Assembly (NCBI RefSeq): GCF_007845645.1
Contig: NZ_VCQV01000048.1
Span: 1-32,156 of the forward strand
DNA length: 32,156 nt
Source of the DNA: Leekyejoonella antrihumi
GTDB taxonomy: Bacteria; Actinomycetota; Actinomycetes; Actinomycetales; Dermatophilaceae
Direction of reading: 5' to 3'
This document shows, piece after piece, positions 25,061 through 32,156 of this stretch. Under the pieces are notes generated by a model. The model did no database searches and was not told the DNA's origin. It saw only the letters and a program-made list of their open reading frames with translations. Within the stretch, counting starts at the first letter, position 1; every line of letters starts with the position of its first letter. The translations under genes were made by a program, and so were the position numbers.

Positions 25061-25171
25061 CAGCAACCAAGCTCAAGTAAACCGACCATACATCGACAAT
25101 ATACCAACACTGTCAGGAAAGCCGACCGATGATCAATAAAGATCAGGCAACCGGGGAACCCGCACCACCTG

Positions 25172-25188
25172 CACGAACGCCGTTCGTG
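25172..25188. promoter_or_regulatory. Palindromic site between the recombinase island and hydrolase gene
   Basis: CACGAACG (25172-25179) and CGTTCGTG (25181-25188) form a perfect 8-bp inverted repeat around one central C. The site lies about 110 bp upstream of the recombinase start and 59 bp upstream of the hydrolase start. The same half-site, GTTCGTGC, occurs at 21286-21293 at the other side of the island. It could be a regulator operator or a recombinase core site. Nearby CACGAAACGAACC (25199-25211) repeats the half-site elements. Confidence 0.45.
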
Positions 25189-25246
25189 TCCTCCCGCCCA
25201 CGAAACGAACCTTCCTGCATAGAGACAGCCACCTGACGGGCCGGCA

Positions 25247-26890
25247 GTGGTGAAGAAGATCATCCTGGTCGTGACCGTGCTGCTGTTCCTGATCCCGTTC
25301 GCCGGGGCGATGGCCGTCGCAGCCGTCTTCACTCAGGCCCCACCGCCCGTCTCGTGTGACGTCGTCGGCGACCCGGTCGGCGGGTGCTGCACCACCGGCA
25401 CTCCGCCCGGCGGTCCGGCGCGGCTCCCGCTGGTCGGCGCCTTCGTGGTGACCAGCAACTTCGGCATGCGCGTCAACCCGGGCCCGATCTACGGCGGCCA
25501 CCGGATGCTGCACGCGGGCATCGACCTGGCCGAGACGCCCACCCCCACCACGGTCGTCGCCGCGATGGCCGGCACCGTCACGAAGGTCTTCACCGACAGT
25601 ATTGGGACCCACATTGTTCGCGTGGACGTCGGCGGCGGCGTGGTGATGGAGTACCTGCACCTGGCCGCCTTCGCGACAGGCCTGCGAGCCGGGGCGACTG
25701 TCTGGGCAGGGCGTCCCCTCGGACGAGAAGGGCAGAGCGGGAACGCGACCGGCCCGCACCTGCACTTCCAGATCGACGTCGCCGGGCACCCGACCGACCC
25801 CCGACCCTGGATGGCCGCCCGCGGCGTGACCATCCCCCCGCTGGGCGGGTCCGGGACCGCACCGCCCGCCCAGCCGGCGCCGCCGGTGACCACACCACCG
25901 ACACGACCATTCCGCCTGAACCCCGTGCTGCCAGGGCAACTCGTCGCGCCGACACCGGTAGGCGGGGACTTCCCCCTGCCGCCGCCAGGGACACCCCGCC
26001 AGAACAGCCTGCACAGCCCGGCGCTGTCGATCCCTACACGCATCAAGGCCGACTACATCGCCGCCGGCCACGAATATGGGATCCCCTGGACTCTGCTGGC
26101 CGGGATCGGGATGGAGGAGACCGGCCAGGGCCGCAACACGGGGACCTCCAGCGCCGGCGCCGTCGGGCTGATGCAGTTCCTACCCACCACGTTCGCCCGG
26201 TACGGGGTCGACGGAGACGGCGACGGGCACATCAATATCCGTGACGACGCGGACAGCGTGTTCACCGCCGCCCACTACCTGGTGGCCTCCGGCGCCAAGG
26301 ACGGCACGTCGGGGGTCGTGCAGGCGATCCTGGCCTACAACCACGCGACCTGGTACGTGAACGACGTCCTGTACTACGCCCAGGCCTACGGCGGCGGGAC
26401 CATCACCGACTGCCCCACACCGATCCCAGTAGGCCCTTATGGGCGGGCTGCGGTCGCCGCGGCACGCTCCTGGCTGGGCCTGCCCTACATTTACGGCGGC
26501 GGTAACCAGTTCGGGCCCACCAGGGGCGGATTCGACTGCTCCGGACTGGTCATGGCCGTGGTCTACCGGGCGACCGGCGACCGGCTTCTGCTGCCGCACA
26601 GCTCCGCGGCCGACCACTCCACTGGCCGGCTGAGGACCGTGGCCACCGGGTCCGGGACCGGGCCCTTGGACGTCAGCAAACTGGCGCCTGGGGACGTCAT
26701 CGTGTTCAACGTCCCCACCGACCCGACGCCCTGGGGACATGTCGGGATCTACGTCGGCGGCGGGCAGATCATCCACGCGCCCCGACCGGGGACCGTGGTC
26801 CGGATCGAACCCCTGGCCGCGATGGGGTACCCGTGGGAAGCGCGCCGCCAGTTGGCCACGTACACCAAAAGTGTTGCCGCGCGGAGGTGA
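25247..26890 (+). CDS. Three-domain cell-wall hydrolase of the conjugation system (VirB1-like)
   Basis: This 547-residue protein starts at GTG 25247 (or the adjacent GTG 25250). An N-terminal hydrophobic signal or anchor (about 5-28) is followed by a LytM/M23 endopeptidase domain (about 65-190) with H89, D93 and HLH 171-173. A Pro-rich linker leads to an SLT lytic transglycosylase-like domain (about 265-370; catalytic Glu candidate in GMEETGQG at 290/291, GLMQFLP at 307-313, AYNH). A C-terminal NlpC/P60 domain (about 398-545) has Cys431 in DCSGLV, His498 in WGHVGIY and His510 in IHAPRPG. All three domains retain key residues. The enzyme would cleave peptides and glycan strands of peptidoglycan to let the channel through the wall. 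A DGDGDG loop (323-328) may bind Ca2+. It is separated from virB4 by the recombinase island. Confidence 0.9.
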   Translation: MVKKIILVVTVLLFLIPFAGAMAVAAVFTQAPPPVSCDVVGDPVGGCCTTGTPPGGPARLPLVGAFVVTSNFGMRVNPGPIYGGHRMLHAGIDLAETPTPTTVVAAMAGTVTKVFTDSIGTHIVRVDVGGGVVMEYLHLAAFATGLRAGATVWAGRPLGREGQSGNATGPHLHFQIDVAGHPTDPRPWMAARGVTIPPLGGSGTAPPAQPAPPVTTPPTRPFRLNPVLPGQLVAPTPVGGDFPLPPPGTPRQNSLHSPALSIPTRIKADYIAAGHEYGIPWTLLAGIGMEETGQGRNTGTSSAGAVGLMQFLPTTFARYGVDGDGDGHINIRDDADSVFTAAHYLVASGAKDGTSGVVQAILAYNHATWYVNDVLYYAQAYGGGTITDCPTPIPVGPYGRAAVAAARSWLGLPYIYGGGNQFGPTRGGFDCSGLVMAVVYRATGDRLLLPHSSAADHSTGRLRTVATGSGTGPLDVSKLAPGDVIVFNVPTDPTPWGHVGIYVGGGQIIHAPRPGTVVRIEPLAAMGYPWEARRQLATYTKSVAARR

Positions 26891-27033
26891 TCGCCGCCGC
26901 TCGCGGAGACCAGGCGCACGCAGCGGCTACTGGCCAGAGCCCGCGGAGGCTTCGGGGTCGGTGTCCGCCCAGGCGCGGCCGTCGCTCCTTGGTAGGCACA
27001 CATGCATCGGTAGGCAGGGAAGGCGGCGGGGTG

Positions 27034-27510
27034 ATGAAGCGGACACGGTACGTCGATCCTCGACCCACGACCTGGGAGATCCCGGCCGGGACCCTCGTCG
27101 GCGTCGTGCTGGTGTGGGCCCTCGGGATCCAGCTGGGCCGGGCCGTGGCGAACCTCCTGGCCGGCGGCGGCGCAACCTTCCCGACGCGGGTTCACCTGTT
27201 CGACAGCCTGCCCGGCGTGCTGTCCGGGAATGCCGCGGCGGGACTGTCCGGTTCGGCGGCGGCGATCGCTGGCCCGGGCCTGCTGCGGGTCTGCCTGGTG
27301 ATCGTCGAGCTCGTCCTCACGACCCTGATGGTCGGTGCCGCCGTGTGGGGCTGGCGCCGGTGGGGTCCCGGCCGGGTCCGGGGCGTCGCCAGCCGAGCCG
27401 ATGCCGAACGGCTGCTGGGCAGGACGCGACTACGCAAGAACGCCACCATGATCCGCCCCGACCTACACGACCACACGACGGCCATCACCGCAAAGGGTAA
27501 GCGCCGATGA
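27034..27510 (+). CDS. Two-TM membrane protein preceding VirD4
   Basis: This 158-residue protein starts at ATG 27034 with a purine-rich GGAAGGCGGCGGGG upstream; GTG 27031 is an alternative. TM helices lie at about 17-42 (AGTLVGVVLVWALGIQLG) and 83-107 (LLRVCLVIVELVLTTLMVGAAV), followed by a basic cytoplasmic tail (RADAERLLGRTRLRKN). It overlaps the coupling-protein gene by 4 bp (ATGA). Since that coupling protein lacks TM helices of its own, this protein looks like the detached membrane anchor of VirD4/TraG. The inference rests on topology and position. The 140 bp after the hydrolase gene contain no other gene. Confidence 0.6.
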   Translation: MKRTRYVDPRPTTWEIPAGTLVGVVLVWALGIQLGRAVANLLAGGGATFPTRVHLFDSLPGVLSGNAAAGLSGSAAAIAGPGLLRVCLVIVELVLTTLMVGAAVWGWRRWGPGRVRGVASRADAERLLGRTRLRKNATMIRPDLHDHTTAITAKGKRR

Positions 27511-28967
27511 GAACGGCCAGGTTCGACGCGTACCAGTACGGGTGGCGGCTCGGCACAGCGCACGATCCCCGGGGCGGGCAGCTGTGGGTGCCGTGGGACC
27601 GGACCACCGGGGTCATCGGCCCGCAAGGCAGCGGGAAGACCCTGGACCTGCTCAGCCCGGCCCTGCTCGGCGCACCCGGTGCGGCCCTGGTGACCCTGAC
27701 CAAACCGGACGACCTGTTGGTGACGTTCACCGCCCGGTCGGCCAGTGGCCGGCCCTGCGCGGTGCTCGACCCATTCGGCCTGCTGCCCGGCCTACCGGAG
27801 CTGGTGGTCGACCCGATCGCAGGCTGCGTGAACCCGCTGATCGCCGAACGCCGCGCCAAGGCGTTCACCGCGGGGACCATCAAGGGCGCGATCACCGGCG
27901 GCACCGGAGACGACTCCGCCCGGTTCTACGCCGCGGAGGCCACCAAGGTCATCAAGGCCTACTTCCACGCGGCCGCCCTGACCGGCCGCACCCTGCAGGA
28001 CGTGCTGAAATGGGTCGCCAACCCCAAAGCCACCACCCTGCCCGCGGAGATCCTGCGACAACACTCACACGCCGCACCGTTCTGGTCCGGGCTGCTGCAC
28101 GGAGCACTCAACGGGGACGACCGCACCGCGGGCAACACGATCACCACGGTCCAGCAGGCCATGGAGCTCTTCTTCCAGGAAGACATCCGCCGCCGCTGCG
28201 TCCCCGGGCCGGGCCGGCCTGCCACCGATATCGGCGACATCCTCCGCCGGCGGGGCACGATCTACCTGCTCGGCCGCGAAGACCCGTACGCGTCGGCGTC
28301 ACCGCTGATGACCGCGGTCGCCGAGCTGGTGCTGGACACCGCGCTGGACCAGGCCCACCACAGCCAGTGGGGCCGCCTCTGCCCGCCGCTGCTGGCGTGC
28401 CTGGACGAGCTGCCGTCCACGGCGCCGTTGCCGACGTTGCGGACCCGGATGGCCAACGAGCGGGCCCTGGGCCTGGCCTTTATCTACGCCGCGCAGACCT
28501 GGGAACAGCTCGTCGCAATCTTCGGGGAACACGAAGCACGGTCCCTGTTCGGGCTGACCAACGTCCTGGTCATGTTCGGTGGCAGCAAGGACGGCGCATT
28601 CAACCAGGAGATCTCCGACCTGCTCGGCACCGTGCGGATCGCCCGAACCAGCTGGCAGTCCGGCCAGTCCGGCGGCCGAACCACATCGGGGGAGGACGTA
28701 CCCATCCTGGCCGCCCAAGAAATCCGGGAGATGAGCGAACGCCACGCCCTGGTCGTCGCGGAGAACGGCAAACCCATCATCGCGAAATTGACGCGCGCCA
28801 TCGACGGACGTAAGGGACAGGGTCTGTTGGCCGACAAGAACACCTTGCAAGAGCGGCTCGCCCACAGCGCACCGATGCTGCAGACTCCGCAGGCTGCCCG
28901 GGCGGCGGCCCTGGTCGAGGCCCGCACCCGCGGCCTGACACCCGAGGATGAGACCGCGAACCGATGA
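27507..28967 (+). CDS. virD4: VirD4/TraG-type coupling ATPase without its own TM anchor
   Basis: This 486-residue protein starts at ATG 27507, overlapping the upstream stop. Walker A is at 38-45 (GPQGSGKT). The expected TraG features follow: ALVTLTKPDDLL, AVLDPFGLLPGLPELVVDPIAGC, a helical all-alpha domain, the Walker B strand PPLLACLDELPSTAPLPTL (about 290-308), AAQTWEQL (sensor-type Gln) and FGGSKDGAFNQEISDLLGT. It brings the relaxosome or DNA-protein substrate to the channel and drives translocation. Typical VirD4 proteins begin with two TM helices; here residues 1-35 are polar and the upstream 158-residue two-TM protein may take that role. It overlaps the next gene by 4 bp. Assignment is firm. 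Confidence 0.9.
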   Translation: MRTARFDAYQYGWRLGTAHDPRGGQLWVPWDRTTGVIGPQGSGKTLDLLSPALLGAPGAALVTLTKPDDLLVTFTARSASGRPCAVLDPFGLLPGLPELVVDPIAGCVNPLIAERRAKAFTAGTIKGAITGGTGDDSARFYAAEATKVIKAYFHAAALTGRTLQDVLKWVANPKATTLPAEILRQHSHAAPFWSGLLHGALNGDDRTAGNTITTVQQAMELFFQEDIRRRCVPGPGRPATDIGDILRRRGTIYLLGREDPYASASPLMTAVAELVLDTALDQAHHSQWGRLCPPLLACLDELPSTAPLPTLRTRMANERALGLAFIYAAQTWEQLVAIFGEHEARSLFGLTNVLVMFGGSKDGAFNQEISDLLGTVRIARTSWQSGQSGGRTTSGEDVPILAAQEIREMSERHALVVAENGKPIIAKLTRAIDGRKGQGLLADKNTLQERLAHSAPMLQTPQAARAAALVEARTRGLTPEDETANR

Positions 28968-29614
28968 CCACCACACCAGGCCCGGTGACCACCACGATTC
29001 CGGCGATGGTGGCGCCCTTCCCGACCGTTGGCCCGCACCTGCGCCTGGCGTACCGGGAGCTGAACATCGCCGAGAACGGCACCGCCGAACAGATCGACGC
29101 GCTCGGGATCCCGGTCCACCGGCTGCCGCGACCGTGGGACCCCGCCACCTGCCTGGACCCCGAGCTGCGCGCGGAGGTCTGGGAGTGGCTCGACCGGGTC
29201 GTGGCCTGGCTGAACCGGGACTACACCTGGGACGTCGCCGCGATGATCCCCGCGTGCTGGCCCGAGCACCCGCACCTGATCCACGAGATCGCGGCCGTCG
29301 CCGACCAACGCCGCCGCGCCGGCAACGCCCTGTCCAGCAACCCGTTAGAGGAATGGCACCGCTACTGCCTACCCGCATTCGTCGACCGGATGCGCGGCCG
29401 ATGCAAGGACCACTGCGAGGACGAACACACCGGGTGGCCCGGACGCAGCCGGCACAACTACTACCTCAGCGACGAGGCCGCGACCCGCCGACGCCGTCGG
29501 TACGCCGACGACCTCGAGGCAGCTCAGACAGGCTGGCGGCGCGAGCAGGAGGTCAGCGATCGGTCCCGCCTGGCCCTGGTCGACCTCGACAGCGGCGACA
29601 TCATCGACGAGTAG
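28964..29614 (+). CDS. Hypothetical protein at the end of the transfer operon
   Basis: This 216-residue protein starts at ATG 28964 in the ATGA overlap with the coupling-protein gene. It has no TM helix. A Trp-rich core (about 65-135) contains EVWEWLDRVVAWLNRDYTWD, PACWPEHPHLIHEIAAVADQR and LEEWHRYCLPAFVDRMR. This Trp/His pattern resembles actinobacterial DUF4913-like proteins found beside plasmid and ICE transfer genes. Next come Cys/His residues in GRCKDHCEDEH (possible metal site) and an Arg-rich charged helix (ATRRRRRYADDLEAAQ). The role is unknown; position after VirD4 suggests a substrate-handling or accessory transfer function. Confidence 0.6.
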   Translation: MTTTPGPVTTTIPAMVAPFPTVGPHLRLAYRELNIAENGTAEQIDALGIPVHRLPRPWDPATCLDPELRAEVWEWLDRVVAWLNRDYTWDVAAMIPACWPEHPHLIHEIAAVADQRRRAGNALSSNPLEEWHRYCLPAFVDRMRGRCKDHCEDEHTGWPGRSRHNYYLSDEAATRRRRRYADDLEAAQTGWRREQEVSDRSRLALVDLDSGDIIDE

Positions 29615-29923
29615 CTGCTCGCGACGATAGGCGGCGCGAACCACTCCCGTCGGCCCCGGTAGAACGATATATTCTCATTGCGAGGATCGGGGCCAACGTC
29701 GGCGGTAGGTTTGGGCAACTGCTCCCGCGTCTTTCGCGGAAAGACCTGAGCTGGCTGTCTGCGGCTCAGTGCGTGACATAGTCTCGTCGACGGCTGGACG
29801 GCTGCCCTGGGGAGTCTCAGAGATCACGAGTTCGGCGTCGAGGGTCGCAAGATTCTTCCTACGTTCCGATGGAGTTGCTGATTCCGTCACGGCGTGCATT
29901 GTGGCCTGCCAGCACCCGAAGGG
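29615..29923. other. Intergenic region between convergent genes
   Basis: No gene is supported in this 309-bp stretch, which separates the plus-strand transfer operon from the minus-strand peptidase gene. An inverted repeat GGCCCCG (29652-29658) / CGGGGCC (29688-29694), with a 29-nt AT-richer loop containing ATATATTCTCATT, may act as a bidirectional terminator. A minus-strand frame at 29675-29899 would be short and has no recognisable family features. GC content begins to fall here and stays low to about 31.4 kb. Confidence 0.35.
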
Positions 29924-31030
29924 TCACTGGTTGTCTTTGAAGAATGCGGCGCCCTTCCTCGGGCTCCTTGTTGAGACTTTGGGTATTATTACGTTCATGG
30001 CCAGACCGTCGCTATGGTCAACGCCCGGTCCCCGCAAATGCAGAGGTTTTTCGCCCGTTTTCTTTGTAACCTTCCCGTTCGTAGCGAAGAGTGGCGCTAT
30101 ATCTTTAGAGAATAGATCCTCGACCTCGTCTAAAGCCGCAACATGGTCAGCTTTGGGGTGATCGCTCGCTGTCTTCTGAAATTGACGCCAGCGATCTTTC
30201 CAGGTGGGGTGTGAGGGTGCATGGAAGGACGGATTGACCGTCTCAATCAGGGCGCAAGTTCTGAGGAAAATATCAATGGCCATGAAGTCGAACTCATAGA
30301 CCTCTGATCCTGAAATCCTTTGCAATGCGAATTCATCGGCCTCGAGCTCTCTGGACCTAGATAATTCCAGATCCAGACTTCTACCGTCAGCGTGGCCGAG
30401 ATAGACATGCCCCAATTCATGAAGCAGGACAAATACTTGCATAGAAAAGGAAAGCAGGTAGTAGTGCGCAACTTCAACATCTTCGGGCCTACCTTTCCAG
30501 CGAGCATATGTATTTCGAGCCGATTCGTATGCTACGTTGTCGTCGAAAGCGATCCACTGAACTGCATCTCGTAGCAGCATCTGCGCGGAAGACCGACTTA
30601 CCGAGGCATCGCATTTCCCTTCCCAGAACATGAAGCAGGCTCGTGAAATGAAGCGTGTCCATTGCAGGCACGCCTCGTCGAATGTGATCATCGGACCGAG
30701 GATTGAGTCAATGGAAGTTGCAGCGTTGAGTTGCTGTACGTGCTGGACTATACAGGGAATGTTACCTAGGCGCTTGCGTTCCCGACGCGAACACCGGGCC
30801 AGCGCCATTCCGAGCAACTGCATAGCCATCGAATCATCATGTATGTCTTGCCCTGTCTCATTTACCTTCCGGATGTGGCGCATCTTCCAATTTGACGCTC
30901 GTGTCTGTTGCTGTATCGCAGCTAGTTGACTCTCGCTAAGAGGCGCTCCTTTGCTCGACGTCCAGAACCTTGAGTCGCGATATCGTGATGCGATTGAGCG
31001 CCTTCTGTCCAGGTCCTTACGGCGTGTCAT
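29924..31030 (-). CDS. HExxH zinc metallopeptidase-like protein
   Basis: This 368-residue protein starts at ATG 31030; the adjacent GTG 31033 is an alternative. The zinc site is H204-E-L-G-H208 in MQVFVLLHELGHVYLG, followed about 20 residues later by SRELEADEFAL, whose Glu would be the third ligand (gluzincin, as in ImmA/IrrE and Ste24-like peptidases). N-terminal 60 residues are basic and Gln-rich. The body is helical, and the C-terminus ends in a Lys-rich segment. No signal peptide or TM helix is visible, so it is probably cytosolic. Codon usage and GC are much lower than in the transfer genes, indicating separate acquisition. It overlaps the end of the EACC1-like gene by 14 bp, so the two are coupled. 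It could be a regulatory protease, toxin-system component or effector; the target is unknown. Confidence 0.7.
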   Translation of the reverse strand: MTRRKDLDRRRSIASRYRDSRFWTSSKGAPLSESQLAAIQQQTRASNWKMRHIRKVNETGQDIHDDSMAMQLLGMALARCSRRERKRLGNIPCIVQHVQQLNAATSIDSILGPMITFDEACLQWTRFISRACFMFWEGKCDASVSRSSAQMLLRDAVQWIAFDDNVAYESARNTYARWKGRPEDVEVAHYYLLSFSMQVFVLLHELGHVYLGHADGRSLDLELSRSRELEADEFALQRISGSEVYEFDFMAIDIFLRTCALIETVNPSFHAPSHPTWKDRWRQFQKTASDHPKADHVAALDEVEDLFSKDIAPLFATNGKVTKKTGEKPLHLRGPGVDHSDGLAMNVIIPKVSTRSPRKGAAFFKDNQ

Positions 31031-31370
31031 CACTGCGATCTCTCAATTCGCCCACCTTATCCAGCAGAGATCTGACTTCGCCTTCGTCGAATCCAGACAT
31101 ATTGACTTCAGTGCCATCCGGCAATTTCACTTTCGTACGCTTCTTAGCATTTCGACGGTAGAACGCGAAAAGGATTCCGTGTAGAGCTAGGAGTGCTGCA
31201 TCACCGCCCGACAAGAGCAAGTGGTAAACGTTCTCTCCGAATCCCGAGCTGTGCTCGATGCGAATGTTCGGCTGGTTAAGTGCCTCTTTGCCGAGAGCGT
31301 TGCTCGGAATGGCGATGCGAATGTCATCGCCATCGAAATCGAGCCGAATCATAAGTTGACTGCTGGTCAT
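31017..31370 (-). CDS. EACC1-like small membrane protein paired with the metallopeptidase
   Basis: This 117-residue protein starts at ATG 31370. It has a beta-rich N-terminus (LMIRLDFDGDDIRIAIPS), a hydrophobic segment at about 53-70 (GGDAALLALHGILFAFY), then basic RRNAKKRTKVKL, the motif PDGTEVNM (84-91) and a final helix GEVRSLLDKVGELR. This order (short strand, helix/TM with GG-A-A, Arg/Lys patch, LPDG-V strand, C-terminal helix) resembles effector-associated constant component 1 (EACC1). That family was described by comparative genomics next to effectors in actinobacterial conflict systems. The match is by pattern only. A 14-bp overlap with the peptidase gene implies co-expression. Confidence 0.55.
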   Translation of the reverse strand: MTSSQLMIRLDFDGDDIRIAIPSNALGKEALNQPNIRIEHSSGFGENVYHLLLSGGDAALLALHGILFAFYRRNAKKRTKVKLPDGTEVNMSGFDEGEVRSLLDKVGELRDRSDDTP

Positions 31371-31398
31371 AAATTGGAGCGTACTCTCTCGTGTGTAC

Positions 31399-31425
31399 GA
31401 GGCGGCGCTTTCCCCAAAAGTGCCG
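31399..31425 (-). terminator. GC-rich hairpin upstream of the EACC1-like gene
   Basis: Arms GGCGGCGCT (31399-31407) and AGTGCCGCC (31417-31425) pair over nine positions with one G-U. The loop is TTCCCCAAA. The hairpin lies 29 bp upstream of the EACC1-like start and just downstream of the IS110 remnant when read on the minus strand, so it could stop transcription coming from the right. No U-tract is present. Confidence 0.4.
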
Positions 31426-31439
31426 CCGCCTTCGGCCTC

Positions 31440-31606
31440 AGGGCTTGTTCAGGGGCGCGGCTCGATGTGGTGGGGTGACAGCCGGATCCTCGGCTGACGG
31501 GAGCCAGGCCGGCGTAGGCGGCCAGGTGTCCCGGTGTGGGGAATGCGGCTCCGCTGTCGACCTCGAGGAGGATGCGGGCTCAGGTCCTGACTCCGATGCC
31601 GGACAT
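31440..31606 (-). pseudogene. IS110-family transposase C-terminal remnant
   Basis: On the minus strand from 31606 the frame reads MSGIGVRT, stop (TGA at 31580-31582), ARILLEVDSGAAFPTPGHLAAYAGLAPVSRGSGCHP. These are the helix-hairpin-helix and Transposase_20 motifs (PGIGxRTAxxILxEI, FxTxxHLAxYAGLAPxxRxSG) of IS110-family enzymes. The in-frame stop, lack of the N-terminal DEDD domain and loss of similarity beyond about 31440 show a decayed fragment. It marks past IS activity at the edge of the low-GC cargo. Confidence 0.75.
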
Positions 31607-32156
31607 TGAGCCAGCTGCGTCATGGTGGTGGGGAGCCGGTATGACGTTGCCCGCCTCGGCCGGCCACATCAGATGATGTGTCGATCCGAGCTGCAGGTTG
31701 AGCGGGCAGCTTCACCTGTTGATTCCTCGCCTCACGACTCCAGGGGGTCATCGGCGTAGCTGTCGGCTCGTCCGCAGACGGTTACCGGGGAGGCGTGGTA
31801 GACGGTATCTGGCATGAGGCGGGTGTGCGGGTGTGACGGCCCTCTGGAGTTGCACTGTCGATCTGCGTTCGCGGGCTCGACCTGCCGGTGGTGGGGTAGT
31901 CGAGGTGGGGGACCAGCCGAGTTTGAAGCTCGCGGGCGGGTCGATTGCCCAGTGGTGCGTCGGAGATCGCGGCAATGGCGGTGGCGTGCACGTCGTGGCC
32001 CTGGTCATGAATCTCCTGCAGCATCTGCGCTAACCCGGATCTTGCATAGGTCTGGCGTGTGAGGTGGGTGTCGGCGTCTGCCGTCTTGCTGGTGCTCATT
32101 TTGGCGTGAGGGTGTGACAGGGGGCCGCGATGTCGCTCGTGGTGGGCGTCGGCTTC
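31607..32156. other. Right-end region with no firmly supported gene
   Basis: High-GC DNA returns here. A minus-strand frame from ATG 32099 to 31782 would give 105 residues. Its first 55 (SGLAQMLQEIHDQGHDVHATAIAAISDAP, then REL) look protein-like, but the rest is Pro/Thr/Arg-rich noise and there is no ribosome-binding site. It may be a frameshifted or truncated gene fragment of unknown family. No tRNA, terminal repeat or att-like repeat is recognised up to the window edge. Confidence 0.3.

Larger units (their letters stand above)
21284..25190 (-). mobile_element. Two-recombinase island inserted in the T4SS operon
   Basis: Four minus-strand genes (recombinase, XRE-like regulator, zinc-ribbon recombinase-like protein, 74-residue protein) lie between the plus-strand virB4 gene and the cell-wall hydrolase gene. 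These transfer genes are otherwise tightly packed. GTTCGTGC (21286-21293), three bases after the virB4 stop, and its inverse GCACGAAC (25171-25178) may mark the ends, though 8 bp is short. The organisation recalls Tn554-like and recombinase-trio elements, which move by several cooperating tyrosine recombinases. No cargo gene is present. Exact boundaries are inferred. Confidence 0.55.

Noticed and set aside
21761-25132. A plus-strand open frame of 1123 codons across the recombinase island
   Set aside because: It is the antisense shadow of four minus-strand genes with clear recombinase, zinc-ribbon and HTH motifs. Its translation is low-complexity V/G/Q/R.
1-32156. Relaxase, replication initiator, tRNA/att site or CRISPR array
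   Set aside because: I looked for relaxase His-triad motifs, Rep motifs, tRNA cloverleafs and regularly spaced repeats and saw none. The only regular repeats are the three at 44-100, which fit an IS terminus.

Overview
The window is high-GC DNA with the codon bias of an actinomycete (GTG and TTG starts, ATGA gene overlaps, G/C third positions). It is accessory DNA: a conjugative type IV secretion (T4SS) gene cluster lies among insertion-sequence remnants, a recombinase island and low-GC cargo. The genus cannot be named from the sequence. I see no rRNA, tRNA, CRISPR array, relaxase, replication initiator or clear att site, so I cannot decide between plasmid and integrative conjugative element.

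Left part (1-12.6 kb). An IS21-like terminus abuts a 5'-truncated alpha-helical gene. Next comes a PfkB/1-phosphofructokinase-like gene whose catalytic Asp is replaced by Pro. An AT-richer leader then precedes a two-gene operon. Its first gene encodes a giant multi-LamG protein (about 2,374 residues if two compensating frameshifts near 7.01 and 7.61 kb are ignored). Its second gene encodes a 556-residue beta-rich partner. Neither has a signal peptide. A strong hairpin terminator closes this unit.

Middle (12.57-13.43 kb) is an internally deleted, frameshifted ISL3-family element that keeps both imperfect terminal repeats.

The T4SS block (13.7-29.6 kb, plus strand) runs: sigma-like/HTH regulator, MinD/CpaE-like P-loop protein, VirB2-like small membrane protein, VirB8-like bitopic protein, VirB6/TrbL, SCO6880-family protein, VirB4 ATPase, [island], a three-domain cell-wall hydrolase (M23 + lytic transglycosylase + NlpC/P60), a two-TM protein, VirD4/TraG coupling ATPase and a downstream hypothetical protein. 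Several genes overlap by 4 bp, so they are probably co-transcribed and translationally coupled. Together they would make a Gram-positive-type conjugation channel: hydrolase to open the wall, VirB6/VirB8-like/SCO6880 for the channel, VirB4 and VirD4 for energy and substrate delivery.

The island (about 21.3-25.2 kb) is on the minus strand and splits virB4 from the hydrolase gene. It encodes a canonical tyrosine recombinase, an XRE-like regulator, a large recombinase-like protein with four zinc-ribbon motifs and a degenerate catalytic domain, and a 74-residue protein.

The right end (29.6-32.1 kb) has visibly lower GC. It carries a minus-strand pair: a small membrane protein resembling effector-associated constant component EACC1, overlapping a HExxH zinc-metallopeptidase gene. 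This may be a conflict/defence cassette. An IS110 transposase remnant and poorly defined DNA follow.
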